64,000 nt of DNA, from contig NZ_JABTEX010000002.1 in the NCBI RefSeq assembly GCF_015711645.1, forward strand, positions 1,798,001 through 1,862,000. The letters are read 5' to 3'. This stretch comes from Planomonospora sp. ID82291 (GTDB lineage Bacteria; Actinomycetota; Actinomycetes; Streptosporangiales; Streptosporangiaceae). Both the position numbers and the translations under genes were made by a program. Position 1 is the first letter of the stretch; each line of letters starts with the position of its first letter. This document shows, in pieces, positions 25,235-33,058 of this stretch. Under the pieces are notes generated by a model that was not told the origin of the DNA, did not search any database, and was given only the letters and a program-made list of their open reading frames with translations.

Positions 25235-26343
25235 GACTGGCGCCCCTTCTCACGAGCTTCGGCCTCGGCGTCGCCGCGCTCCCAGAAGCTCGGCCCCGGC
25301 GGGACCGGGAAGTCCGCCGTGGCCACGAGGTAGCCCTCGCCGTCCACCGCGATGGGCAGCTGGGGCAGCGGCCGGGCGGCCGGGCCGAACACGACCTTGG
25401 CGCCGTCGGCGGCGTCGAAGGTCGACTGGTGGCACGGACACAGGATGTGGTGCGTGGTCTGTTCGTACAGCGCAGCGGGGCAGCCAACGTGTGTACAGAT
25501 CTTAGAGTATGCGACGATCCCGTCCGGTGCCCAATTGCGGTTGGTGCCGGACTTGAGCTCCTCGGGACGGAACTTGATCAGGATGAGCGTGGACTTGGCC
25601 AGCTCGTTCAGATCGTGCTCGTAGCCCTCGGGGACCACCGACAGGATGCCGCCGGGGGAGTTGAAGTCCGCCGCGCGGATCGGCGCGCCGGTGCCCTCGA
25701 CGACGAGCCTGCGCGGCTTGCCCTCCTTGGTCTTCTCGCCCCAGACGGTGTGCCGCAGCTTCTTCGGGAAGTCGGCGTACTCGTGCGGGCCGAGGTCCTT
25801 CAGCAGCACCAGCGGGGCCAGGCCCAGCGGGGCCGCCGCGGCCAGCAGCGTACGGCGCAGCAGCGGCCGCTTGGTGATGCCGCTCTCGGCCGCGCCCTGC
25901 AGGAAGGTCTCGCCGACGTAGGAGCGGGTCTCGCCGTCGGAGGCCATCGCGTGGCGCTCCTGGACGAGCTTGTACTTCGGCATGACCATGCGGACCCAGA
26001 CCACGATGCCCGAGGCCAGGGCCAGCAGCGCGACCGTGAGCGAGCTGCCCAGGGCCAGGTTCGAGGTCGCCGCGCTGTCCAGGTCGCCGACCTGGAAGGC
26101 CACGTAGGAGACGATGAAGGCGATGCCCGCCAGGAAGGCGAGCAGGAAGCAGAAGGCGGCGATCCGCTCGCCCTTCTTCGCCGTCGCCTCGTCCTGCAGG
26201 TTCACGCCGGGGACCTCGGCGGAGCCGGCGCGCTCCTCGGCGCCGAGCAGCGACGTGCCGGTGGCGGCGTGCGAAGGAGTGCCGATGACGCGCTTGGGAA
26301 CGCGCTCGACCGGCTGCTCGATGTCGTGATTGTTGTCTGTCAT
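25231..26343 (-). CDS. qcrA: Cytochrome bc1 Rieske iron-sulfur subunit
   Basis: [2Fe-2S] subunit that moves electrons from quinol to the dihaem cytochrome c, 370 residues. It has the extended actinobacterial N-terminus with three transmembrane helices (about 62-82, 92-118, and a later one near 175-195) instead of one. The Rieske motifs are CTHVGC and CPCHQ (about residues 280-305), with both His ligands present. The ATG overlaps the qcrC stop and its own stop overlaps the qcrB start, so qcrC-qcrA-qcrB are translationally coupled. Confidence 0.96.
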   Translation of the reverse strand: MTDNNHDIEQPVERVPKRVIGTPSHAATGTSLLGAEERAGSAEVPGVNLQDEATAKKGERIAAFCFLLAFLAGIAFIVSYVAFQVGDLDSAATSNLALGSSLTVALLALASGIVVWVRMVMPKYKLVQERHAMASDGETRSYVGETFLQGAAESGITKRPLLRRTLLAAAAPLGLAPLVLLKDLGPHEYADFPKKLRHTVWGEKTKEGKPRRLVVEGTGAPIRAADFNSPGGILSVVPEGYEHDLNELAKSTLILIKFRPEELKSGTNRNWAPDGIVAYSKICTHVGCPAALYEQTTHHILCPCHQSTFDAADGAKVVFGPAARPLPQLPIAVDGEGYLVATADFPVPPGPSFWERGDAEAEAREKGRQS

Positions 26344-27152
26344 TGGGCCTGTCGCCTCTTCGCGGTGATCCAGATAGCGGCCAGCGAGAGAAGGCTGAGA
26401 CCCACGATCCAGGCGACCAGGCCCTCGGTGACAGGGCCGATGCGGCCGAGGTCGGCGCCGCCCGGGTCCTTCTGCTCACGCACGCCCACGATGTAGGCGA
26501 TCATGTCCCGCTTCTGCTCGGGGGTGATGATGCTGTCGTTGAACACCGGCATGGCCTGCGGGCCGGTGATCATGGCCTCGTAGATCTGCCTCTCACTGGC
26601 CGGGTACAGCGGGGGGGCGTACTTGCCCTGGGTCAGCGCGCCGCCCTCGCCGGTGAAGTTGTGGCACTGGATGCAGTTGGCGCGGAAGAGCTCACCGCCC
26701 TTGGCCTTGTCGCCCTTGGAGGCGTCGACCTGCTCGGCCGTCGGGATGGTCGGGCCGCCGCCGAGCGACTGGACGTACGCCGCGAGCTGCCGGACGGTGT
26801 CCTCGTTCACCCACGGCGCGGGCTGCTTGCGCGGGGCCTGCGCTCCGGGGTTGGCCAGGGGCATGCGGCCACTGCTGACCTGGAAGTCCACGGAGGCGGC
26901 GCCCACGCCGACGAGGCTGGGACCGCGGTCCTTGACGCCCTCGGCGTTGAGGCCGTGGCAGCTGGAGCAGCTCAGCTCGAAGAGCTTCTTGCCCTCCGCC
27001 ACGTCGTCGGCCCTGCCGGAGGCGACGGCCGCGTCGGCCCGCTCACCCGTCGGGGCCGCCAGGGTGTAGGTGAACCCCAGCAGCCCCAAGGCCAGAAGCA
27101 GGACGGCGTATCTCGCGAGGGGATGCCGCCGCCCAGCGGTGATCCTATTCAC
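26340..27152 (-). CDS. qcrC: Dihaem cytochrome c subunit of the bc1-aa3 complex
   Basis: Membrane-anchored cytochrome c1-type protein of 270 residues with two c-type haems, which passes electrons directly to CtaC in actinobacteria lacking soluble cytochrome c. Haem motifs are CSSCH at 62-66 and CIQCH at 160-164. Transmembrane helices lie at about 16-34 and 240-260. GTG at 27152 is chosen because GGGGA lies just upstream; a start at 27182 would overlap ctaE and lacks a ribosome site. It is followed by qcrA (ATGA overlap). Confidence 0.95.
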   Translation of the reverse strand: MNRITAGRRHPLARYAVLLLALGLLGFTYTLAAPTGERADAAVASGRADDVAEGKKLFELSCSSCHGLNAEGVKDRGPSLVGVGAASVDFQVSSGRMPLANPGAQAPRKQPAPWVNEDTVRQLAAYVQSLGGGPTIPTAEQVDASKGDKAKGGELFRANCIQCHNFTGEGGALTQGKYAPPLYPASERQIYEAMITGPQAMPVFNDSIITPEQKRDMIAYIVGVREQKDPGGADLGRIGPVTEGLVAWIVGLSLLSLAAIWITAKRRQAQ

Positions 27153-27168
27153 AGAGATCCCCGATTCC

Positions 27169-27786
27169 TTAATGGATGCCATAGATGGTCACGAAAAGGC
27201 CGATCCAGACCACGTCGACGAAGTGCCAGTAGTAGGACACGACGATCGCGCTGGTCGCCTGCTCACGGGTGAAGCGCTTCGCGGCGTACGTGCGTCCCAG
27301 CATGAACAGGAACGCGATCAGTCCACCGGTCACGTGCAGGCCGTGGAAGCCCGTGGTCAGGTAGAACACCGAGTCGTACGCGGTGTGCGACGGGGTGTGC
27401 CCCTCGTGGACCAGCTGGCTGTACTCGTACAGCTGACCGGCGACGAAGACGGCGCCCATCAGGAAGCTGACGACGTACCAGAAGCGCAGCTTGGCGACCT
27501 GGCCCTTCTCGGCGGCCCACACGCCCAGCTGGCAGGTCACACTCGACAGGACCAGGATGATCGTGTTGGCCAACGCGAACGGGACGTTGAGGTGGGCCTC
27601 GGGCCAGGGCAGGCCCTGGCCGAGACTCACCGACCGGATGGTGAAGTACATCGCGAACAGCGCCGCGAAGAACATGAGCTCGGAGGACAGCCAGACGATC
27701 GTCCCGACGCTGACCAGGTCAGGTCTGTTGGACGAATGTGCTGTCGTCGTCGTTGAGATTGCGGATGCTGTCGCCACGGGCAGCAT
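27169..27786 (-). CDS. ctaE: Cytochrome c oxidase subunit III
   Basis: Membrane subunit of the aa3 oxidase, 205 residues with five transmembrane helices, the short actinobacterial form. Typical motifs are [27 protein letters not shown] and the terminal [18 protein letters not shown]. The ATG at 27786 has AGGGGAG about nine bases upstream; the frame is open far upstream but only by chance. It leads the minus-strand operon ctaE-qcrC-qcrA-qcrB, as in mycobacteria and streptomycetes. Confidence 0.96.
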   Translation of the reverse strand: MLPVATASAISTTTTAHSSNRPDLVSVGTIVWLSSELMFFAALFAMYFTIRSVSLGQGLPWPEAHLNVPFALANTIILVLSSVTCQLGVWAAEKGQVAKLRFWYVVSFLMGAVFVAGQLYEYSQLVHEGHTPSHTAYDSVFYLTTGFHGLHVTGGLIAFLFMLGRTYAAKRFTREQATSAIVVSYYWHFVDVVWIGLFVTIYGIH

Positions 27787-27963
27787 TATTGCGGCTCCCC
27801 TGGTCGGGTCGCCGCACGGCCCCCCGCTAGGAGGGGTAAACGTCCCTTTGATTGGGACGTAAAGGGCAATTCGTAACCTGTCGCCGCCGGTCTGGGTCTC
27901 CGGGCGGGCCGACCGGTAGCATCCCAGGTGACCATACATCGACAAGGGATAGTGAGCGCGACC

Positions 27964-28380
27964 GTGAGCACCGACGACAAGATGAGGGTCCTCGTCTACA
28001 GCGACGACGCAAGCACCCGGCAGAGGGTGCGCGAGGCGATCGGCCGCCGCCCCGCCGCCGACGTGCCCCTCGTGGAGATCGTGGAGTGCGCCACCCACGC
28101 GAAGGTCGTCCAGCACCTCGACTCGGGCGTGATCGACGTCGCGGTGCTCGACGGCGAGGCCAAGCCGGCCGGCGGCATGGGCGTCGCCCGGCAGGCCAAG
28201 GACGAGGTCCACGACTGCCCGCCGATCTGCCTGCTGATCGCCCGCCGCGACGACCGCTGGCTGGCCGAGTGGTCCCGCGCCGAGGCCGTCGTGCCCCAGC
28301 CGATCGACCCGGTGGCGCTGGCCGACACCGTCGCCGACCTGATGCGCCGCCGGCTCTCCACCCGCCTGCCCGCGCACTAG
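27964..28380 (+). CDS. Receiver-like (CheY fold) conserved protein
   Basis: Soluble protein of about 138 residues ([19 protein letters not shown], later [21 protein letters not shown] and a Pro-rich [15 protein letters not shown]). The pattern is that of a response-regulator receiver domain without an output domain: DD near the start and VLDGE at the phosphorylation strand, where D is kept but the following residues are unusual. Close relatives sit between ctaE and trpD in other actinomycetes. GTG at 27964 is used; GTG 27952 or ATG 27982 are alternatives, none with a good ribosome site. No kinase is adjacent. Confidence 0.75.
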   Translation: MSTDDKMRVLVYSDDASTRQRVREAIGRRPAADVPLVEIVECATHAKVVQHLDSGVIDVAVLDGEAKPAGGMGVARQAKDEVHDCPPICLLIARRDDRWLAEWSRAEAVVPQPIDPVALADTVADLMRRRLSTRLPAH

Positions 28381-28590
28381 GAGACCGCCGGGCGAGGCCC
28401 GCGGACGCCCGGGAGACCGGGCGACCGGGTGACGCCCGCAAGACGCCGGGGAGACGCCTGGGAGACGCCTGGGAGACGAGGACGGGCCGCCCGCGGCCGC
28501 CCCGGGAGGGCGGCGCAAGCGGCCGACCCGGTTCTCCGCCGGAAACCCCGACCGCCGTTGCACGACCGGTAGACCACTCTGGAGACCCTC

Positions 28591-29640
28591 ATGGACGCGC
28601 GCACCACCTGGCCCGCGCTGCTGTCGGCCCTGCTCGCGGGTGAGCACCTGACGGCGGACGAGACCGCCTGGGCGATGAAAGAGATCATGTCCGGTTCGGC
28701 GACCCCCGCGCAGATCGCCGGGTTCGCCGTGGCGCTGCGCGCGAAGGGCGAGACGGTCTCGGAGGTGACCGGCATGGCCCGCACGATGCTGGAGCTGGCC
28801 ACCCCGCTCTCGGTCGAGGGCCCGGTGGTGGACATCGTCGGCACCGGCGGGGACCAGGCGCACACCGTGAACGTCTCCACCATGGCCGCGATCGTGGCCG
28901 CCGCGGCCGGCGCGCGGGTGGTCAAGCACGGCAACCGGGCCGCCTCCTCCTCCTGCGGCGCCGCCGACGTGCTGGAACACCTCGGCGTGGTGCTGGACCT
29001 GGCCCCGGCGGACACCGCCCGGGTCGCCGCCGAGGCGGGCATCGCCTTCTGCTTCGCGCCGGTCTACCACCCCGCGTTCCGCTTCACCGGCCCGCCGCGC
29101 AAGGAGCTCGGCGTGCCGACGATCTTCAACTTCCTCGGTCCGCTGACCAACCCGGCCCGGCCGGCGGCCCAGGCGATCGGGGTCTACGACGCGCGCATGC
29201 TCCCGGTCGTGGCCGGGGTCTTCGCCGAGCGGGGCGTCTCCGCCCTCGTCTTCCGGGGGGACGACGGCCTCGACGAGCTCACCATCGCCACCACCTCCAC
29301 GGTCTGGGTCGTCCGGGACGGCACCGCCACGCAGACCGTCTTCGACCCGGCCGTGCTCGGCATCCCCCGGGCGGGGGGGGACGCGCTGCGCGGCGGGGAC
29401 GTGGCCTTCAACGCGCAGGCCGTGCACGACCTCCTCGGCGGCAGGACCGGCCCGGTGCGCGACGCGGTGCTGCTCAACGCCGCCGCCGCGCTGGTCGCGC
29501 TGGACGGGGCGGGCGACGACCTGGACGCCGCGATGGCCGGGGCCCACGCCCGCGCCGTCGAGGCCGTGGACTCCGGCGCGGCCGCCGCGACCCTCGCCCG
29601 CTGGATCGAGGTCAGCGGGCCCCTGCGACCGGCCCGGTGA
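28591..29640 (+). CDS. trpD: Anthranilate phosphoribosyltransferase
   Basis: Cytosolic enzyme of tryptophan synthesis joining anthranilate to PRPP, 349 residues. The PRPP loop GTGGDQ (about residues 86-91), [18 protein letters not shown] (about 112-129) and [13 protein letters not shown] (about 178-190) are intact. It stands alone here, without other trp genes, as in many actinomycetes where trpD sits next to the cta/qcr cluster. ATG at 28591 follows GGAGACCCTC. Downstream is low-complexity DNA with CCGGTGGAA repeats, then the IS607-type element. Confidence 0.95.
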   Translation: MDARTTWPALLSALLAGEHLTADETAWAMKEIMSGSATPAQIAGFAVALRAKGETVSEVTGMARTMLELATPLSVEGPVVDIVGTGGDQAHTVNVSTMAAIVAAAAGARVVKHGNRAASSSCGAADVLEHLGVVLDLAPADTARVAAEAGIAFCFAPVYHPAFRFTGPPRKELGVPTIFNFLGPLTNPARPAAQAIGVYDARMLPVVAGVFAERGVSALVFRGDDGLDELTIATTSTVWVVRDGTATQTVFDPAVLGIPRAGGDALRGGDVAFNAQAVHDLLGGRTGPVRDAVLLNAAAALVALDGAGDDLDAAMAGAHARAVEAVDSGAAAATLARWIEVSGPLRPAR

Positions 29641-29728
29641 CGGCGGAGCCGCGGCCCTGACGCGCGAACCGGTGGAACCGGTGGAGAAACCGGTGGAACC
29701 GGGGAGAACCGCGGGGACGGGGAGTCCT

Positions 29729-29744
29729 GCGTCCGCGGCGGGGA
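29729..29744 (+). repeat. Left copy of a 16-bp direct repeat flanking the IS607-type element
   Basis: GCGTCCGCGGCGGGGA here is repeated exactly at 32847-32862, bracketing the whole mobile region. IS607 elements are not known to create long target duplications, so this may be chance GC-rich similarity or a remnant of the exchange site. Confidence 0.5.
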
Positions 29745-29806
29745 GGGGGTTGTTAGCTGATAGCGAAATCATCAGTGTTCATCAGCTTTAATCTGAGATC
29801 AAAGGC

Positions 29807-30379
29807 GTGAAGCTTTCGGAATGGGCGCGGCGGAACGGCGTGCACTACCAGACCGCCTGGCAGTGGGCGCGAGACGGAAAGATGCCCGTCCCGGTCGTCA
29901 AAACCGCCACCGGCCGATACCTCGTACTCGAACAGCACACCACCACCGCCGAAGGACGGACGGTGGCGTACTGCCGGGTCTCCAGCGCCGACCAGAAGAC
30001 CGACCTGGAGCGACAGGCCGGACGAGTCGTCGCCGCAGCCACCGGCATGGGACTGGCCATCGCCGACGTGGTGAGCGAGGTCGGCTCCGGCCTGAACAGC
30101 AGACGGCCGAAACTGGCCCGGCTGCTGCGCGACCCGCAGGTCACCACGATCGTGGTCGAGCACCGTGACCGGCTGACCCGGTTCGGGATCGAGCACCTGA
30201 CCGCCGCGCTGGAAGCGACCGGGCGGCGCATCGTCGTCATCGACGACACCGAAGTCGACGACGACCTCGTGCGGGACATGACCGAGATCCTCACCTCGTT
30301 CTGCGCCCGCCTGTACGGCCGCCGCTCGGCTTCCCGCCGGGCCAAGGCCGCACTCCGAGCCGCAGGCGAGACCGCGTGA
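29807..30379 (+). CDS. IS607-family serine recombinase (TnpA)
   Basis: Serine transposase of 190 residues. An N-terminal MerR-like helix-turn-helix (MKLSEWARRNGVHYQTAWQW) is followed by the resolvase domain with the catalytic serine in VAYCRVSSADQ (about S59), GSGLNSRRPKLARLL and VEHRDRLTRFG. The C-terminus is helical and basic. This head-first domain order is specific to IS607 rather than classical resolvases. GTG start at 29807. The stop overlaps tnpB. It appears intact. Confidence 0.93.
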   Translation: MKLSEWARRNGVHYQTAWQWARDGKMPVPVVKTATGRYLVLEQHTTTAEGRTVAYCRVSSADQKTDLERQAGRVVAAATGMGLAIADVVSEVGSGLNSRRPKLARLLRDPQVTTIVVEHRDRLTRFGIEHLTAALEATGRRIVVIDDTEVDDDLVRDMTEILTSFCARLYGRRSASRRAKAALRAAGETA

Positions 30380-31075
30380 GCGACCGTCAGGGCTTCCGGA
30401 TCGAGCTGGATCCCACCCCCGCCCAGCGTGCCCGCCTGGGGCGGCACGCCGGGCTGTCGCGGGTGGTGGAGAACTTCTGCCTGGAAAAGGTCCGCGCCGC
30501 TCTCGACCAGCGGGAAGCGGAGAAGACCTACGGCGTGGACGAAAAAGACCTGACCCCGGTGCCGTGGTCGGCTCCCGCGCTGGAGCGGGCCTGGCGTGCC
30601 GAACACTGGCGGCGCTTCCCCTGGTTCACCGCTGACGGCCTGTCCTCGCGGATACCAAAGGAGGCGTGCCGGGTCCGGGCCGCCGCCTTCAAGAACTTCT
30701 TCGACTCCCGCGCAGGCAGGCGCAAAGGCCGCAAGGTCGGATTCCCCGCGTGGCGCAAGCGCAAGCACGGATCGAGGTTCCGCTACGACGCCGACCGCGC
30801 CCGCCCGGCCGGGCAACGGGCGGTGAAGCTGCCGGGTATCGGCACCGTGCGTACCCGCGAGGCCATGACGTGGCTGACCGACCGGCTCGACGACGAGCGG
30901 GCGCGCGTCATCGGGGCCACGATCCGTGAGATCGCGGGCCGGTGGTGGATCTCCTTCCAGGTGGAGATCGACCGCACCGACGTCAACGCCCGCCGTACCG
31001 TTGCCGCCGACGCGCCCGCGTGCGGCATCGACGTCGGTGTCAAAACCTTCGCCACCATCGTGGACGACGACGGTA
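30376..31075 (+). pseudogene. tnpB 5' fragment (RNA-guided nuclease), interrupted at the RuvC-I motif
   Basis: N-terminal 233 codons of an IS607-associated TnpB. It has the WED/REC-like region (RIELDPTPAQRARLGRHAG), KNFFDSRAGRRKGRKVGFP, and ends just after the RuvC-I catalytic motif ACGIDVGVKTFA (Asp near residue 218). At base 31075 the coding sequence is cut by an IS630 insertion; read-through gives an unrelated tail to 31308. Joined to the fragment at 32200-32720 it restores 406 residues, so the interruption is recent. The product lacks RuvC-II, the zinc finger and RuvC-III and should be inactive. Confidence 0.92.
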
Positions 31076-32197
31076 CTGAGCCGATCGTAAGTTCTGGTAC
31101 TTGGCCGGGGGCGGCGGGAGATCGGATCCCGGCGGGGGCATGCTGGAAGTATGGCCAGGAAAGGTCGCAGAGCGACGTTCGAGGAGAAGGTCTTCGCCCT
31201 CCGGCTGTTGAAGCAGGGAATGTCACCGGATCGGGTGGCCGACGCGCTGGACGTGGGTCGCGAATCGGTGTTCCGGTGGAAACGCCAGGCGCGGACGGGC
31301 GGCACTGAGGCGCTGCGGATCAAGAAGGCGCCGGGTCGGCCGCGGAAGCTGAGGCCCGGCCAGGAACAGAGCGTCCAGGCGGTGGTGCGCGATGCCACGC
31401 CCCGCCAGGTGCTGGGCACGGCGGTGGTGCTGTGGACACGGGCACTGGTGGCGATGGTGATCGCGGCCTGGTTCGGCATCGGGATGTCGGTGGCGGCGGC
31501 CGGGCGACTGCTGCACGATCTGGGCCTGTCGGTGCAGCGTCCGGTCTACCGGTCGCCGCGGCGTGATGAGGCGGCCGTCACTTCCTGGGTGAGCACACTC
31601 TTCCCGCGGGTCCGCCGCAACGCGCAGCGGCGCGGGGCGGTGGTGCTGTTCGCTGATGAGATGAGCATGCGCGTCGATCACCGTTCGGGCACGACCTGGG
31701 GGTTGGTCGGGCGGACCCCGATCGTGCAGGCGGGGGCGGGCCGCCGGTCGGTGAAGATGTTCTCGGCCATCGGCGTCGATGGCACCCTGCGTTATCGGTT
31801 GGCGCACGGGTCAATGGATCGGTGGGCGTTCCTGGGTTTCTGCGCGCAGTTGCTGCGCACCATCCGTCGGCCGATCGTCCTGATCGTCGACGGCTCCTCC
31901 ATCCACACCGCCCGAGCGGTGCGCGATTTCGTCGCGCGGACCGGCGGTCGGCTGCGGCTGTTCTTCCTGCCGGCGTACGCGCCGGATCTCAACCCCGATG
32001 AGTGGGTCAATCAGAACGTCAAGGCCCGGGCGGCTCGTGAGGCGGTGGCCGATGAGCATGAACTGGCCGCGGCTATGCATTCCAGCCTGCGCCGGCTGCA
32101 AAAGTGCCCGGGCATCGTCCGGGCCTTCTTCGCCGACCCGCATCTGTCCTACATCAGGCCGTAGCGCTGATAGTCCCAGAACTTACGATCAGCTCAG
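31076..32197 (+). mobile_element. Complete IS630-family insertion sequence (1122 bp)
   Basis: Bounded by TA dinucleotides (31074-31075 and 32198-32199), the target duplication expected of IS630/Tc1-mariner elements. Terminal inverted repeats of 26 bases match at 24 positions: left end begins CTGAGCCGATCGTAAG (31076), right end reads CTGAGCTGATCGTAAG inward from 32197. It carries one intact transposase gene. Removing the element and one TA restores the tnpB frame. Confidence 0.95.
31151..32164 (+). CDS. IS630-family DDE transposase
   Basis: Single-frame transposase of 337 residues. The N-terminal helix-turn-helix region (FEEKVFALRLLKQGMSPDRV) and a second one (ATPRQVLGTAVVLWTRALVAM) are followed by the DDE core: Asp in VLFADEMSMRVD (about 168), Asp in VLIVDGSSIH (about 245) and Glu in LNPDEWVNQNVK (about 283). 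All three residues are present, so it is probably active. The ATG lies 75 bases inside the left inverted repeat. It shares the strand of the disrupted tnpB. Confidence 0.95.
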   Translation: MARKGRRATFEEKVFALRLLKQGMSPDRVADALDVGRESVFRWKRQARTGGTEALRIKKAPGRPRKLRPGQEQSVQAVVRDATPRQVLGTAVVLWTRALVAMVIAAWFGIGMSVAAAGRLLHDLGLSVQRPVYRSPRRDEAAVTSWVSTLFPRVRRNAQRRGAVVLFADEMSMRVDHRSGTTWGLVGRTPIVQAGAGRRSVKMFSAIGVDGTLRYRLAHGSMDRWAFLGFCAQLLRTIRRPIVLIVDGSSIHTARAVRDFVARTGGRLRLFFLPAYAPDLNPDEWVNQNVKARAAREAVADEHELAAAMHSSLRRLQKCPGIVRAFFADPHLSYIRP

Positions 32198-32720
32198 TAC
32201 CGTCACCGAGATCCACGCTCCCAAGCCACTCAAGAACGCGCTGCGCAAGCTCCGCAGGGCGAACAAGGCGCTGGCCCGCACGCAGAAAGGCTCGAAGAAC
32301 CGGGCCAAGGCCGCCCGCCGCGTCGGGCGGATCCACCTGGACGTCGCTCACCAGCGGGCGGACTTCCTGCACAAGACCACGACGATGCTCGCGAGATCCA
32401 AGCAGGCCATCGCCGTGGAAACCCTGAACGTCGCCGGGATGGTCACCAACCGGCGGCTGTCGCGGGCGATCTCCGATCTCGGATTCGGGGAGTTCTTCCG
32501 CCAGCTCGCCTACAAGACGGACTGGTACGGCTCGACCGTGTGGGCGGCCGGTCGCTGGTTCCCCTCGTCGAAACTGTGCGGCGGGTGCGGGGCGGTCAAC
32601 GCCGGGCTGACCTTGGCTGACCGGGTGTGGACGTGCGAGTGCGGCACCGTTCACGATCGGGACGTCAACGCGGCACGCAATCTGCTCGTCGCGATGGCGC
32701 TGGAGCAACAGGCCGCGTAA
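32198..32720 (+). pseudogene. tnpB 3' fragment with RuvC-II, zinc finger and RuvC-III
   Basis: C-terminal 173 codons of the interrupted TnpB. They encode the bridge region (KNALRKLRRANKALART), RuvC-II Glu in VETLNVAGM, the zinc-finger cysteines in CGGCGAVN and CECG, and RuvC-III Asp in VHDRDVNAARN. The frame continues directly from the 5' fragment after removal of the IS630 element. No start codon or promoter is evident, so it is unlikely to be translated. Confidence 0.92.
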
Positions 32721-32840
32721 GCCTGTGTCGCCGGGCAGTTCCCCGGAGACGCTAAACGCCTGTGGAGGCGACGTAAGACCAGGTTCCGGCCTGGCAGACG
32801 CCAGCGAATCAGGAATGAGAATCACTGAGATTCTCCGAAC
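32560..32840 (+). ncRNA. Possible omega (guide) RNA and right end of the IS607-type element
   Basis: TnpB elements encode their guide RNA across the 3' end of tnpB to the right end. Here the non-coding tail contains consecutive short hairpins: CCGGGCAGTTCCCCGG, CGCC-TGTGGA-GGCG, CCAGG-TTCCGG-CCTGG and GAGAATC-ACTGA-GATTCTC. The borders are inferred, not seen. The IS630 insertion lies upstream and leaves this part untouched. Confidence 0.35.
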
Positions 32841-33054
32841 GGCTTCGCGTCCGCGGCGGGGACGCGGCGGACGGCGGGGGCGCCGCCGTCCCGGCGGGAG
32901 GATCCTCCCCTCGGGGGAGGACGGAGCGTCCGCCTGCGAGGGGACGCGGGCGCTCCGGCGGGAGCCGTACATTGCCCGGCATGCTCCTTGCGGATCTGCC
33001 GATCTCCGTCTCCCCGCGGTCCGGGCCCGGGACCCCCGCGTTCCGGGGGGCCCG
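32721..33054 (+). other. Gap between tnpB and the degenerate kinase gene
   Basis: The first 120 bases are the transposon right end. GCGTCCGCGGCGGGGA at 32847-32862 repeats the sequence at 29729. CCTCCCC-TCG-GGGGAGG (32904-32920) is a perfect hairpin and may stop transcription from the element. TACATT (32968-32973) is a good -10 seven bases before an ATG at 32981. Confidence 0.5.
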
Positions 33055-33058
33055 GTGA
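32981..33058 (+). CDS. Possible 25-aa leaderless leader peptide coupled to the kinase gene
   Basis: ATG at 32981 lies seven bases after the -10-like TACATT, the leaderless pattern found at other genes here. The short frame (MLLADLPISVSPRSG and so on) ends in a TGA that overlaps the GTG of the kinase gene (GGTGA). It may be a leader peptide for coupled translation, or a remnant of a lost N-terminus of the kinase. No homology is recognised. Confidence 0.35.
   Translation: MLLADLPISVSPRSGPGTPAFRGAR

Larger units (their letters stand above)
29745..32846 (+). mobile_element. IS607-type transposon (tnpA-tnpB), interrupted by an IS630 element
   Basis: Element encoding an IS607 serine recombinase and a TnpB guide-directed nuclease, with overlapping genes (GTGA). 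The left end is AT-richer than the surroundings and holds AGCTGAT (29754-29760) inverted at ATCAGCT (29780-29786), likely recombinase sites. The right end after tnpB contains several hairpins. Without the nested IS it would be about 2.0 kb. Exact ends are not certain because IS607 elements lack terminal inverted repeats; I give the interval between the two 16-bp direct repeats. tnpB is disrupted, so only recombinase activity can remain. Confidence 0.6.

Noticed and set aside
27787-29772. N-terminal extension of ctaE of more than 600 residues
   Set aside because: The frame is open by chance and antisense to trpD; ctaE has a good ATG and ribosome site at 27786.
29729-32862. Integrative element or prophage attachment sites
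   Set aside because: The 16-bp repeats enclose only IS607 and IS630 genes; there is no tRNA, phage gene or phage-type integrase.
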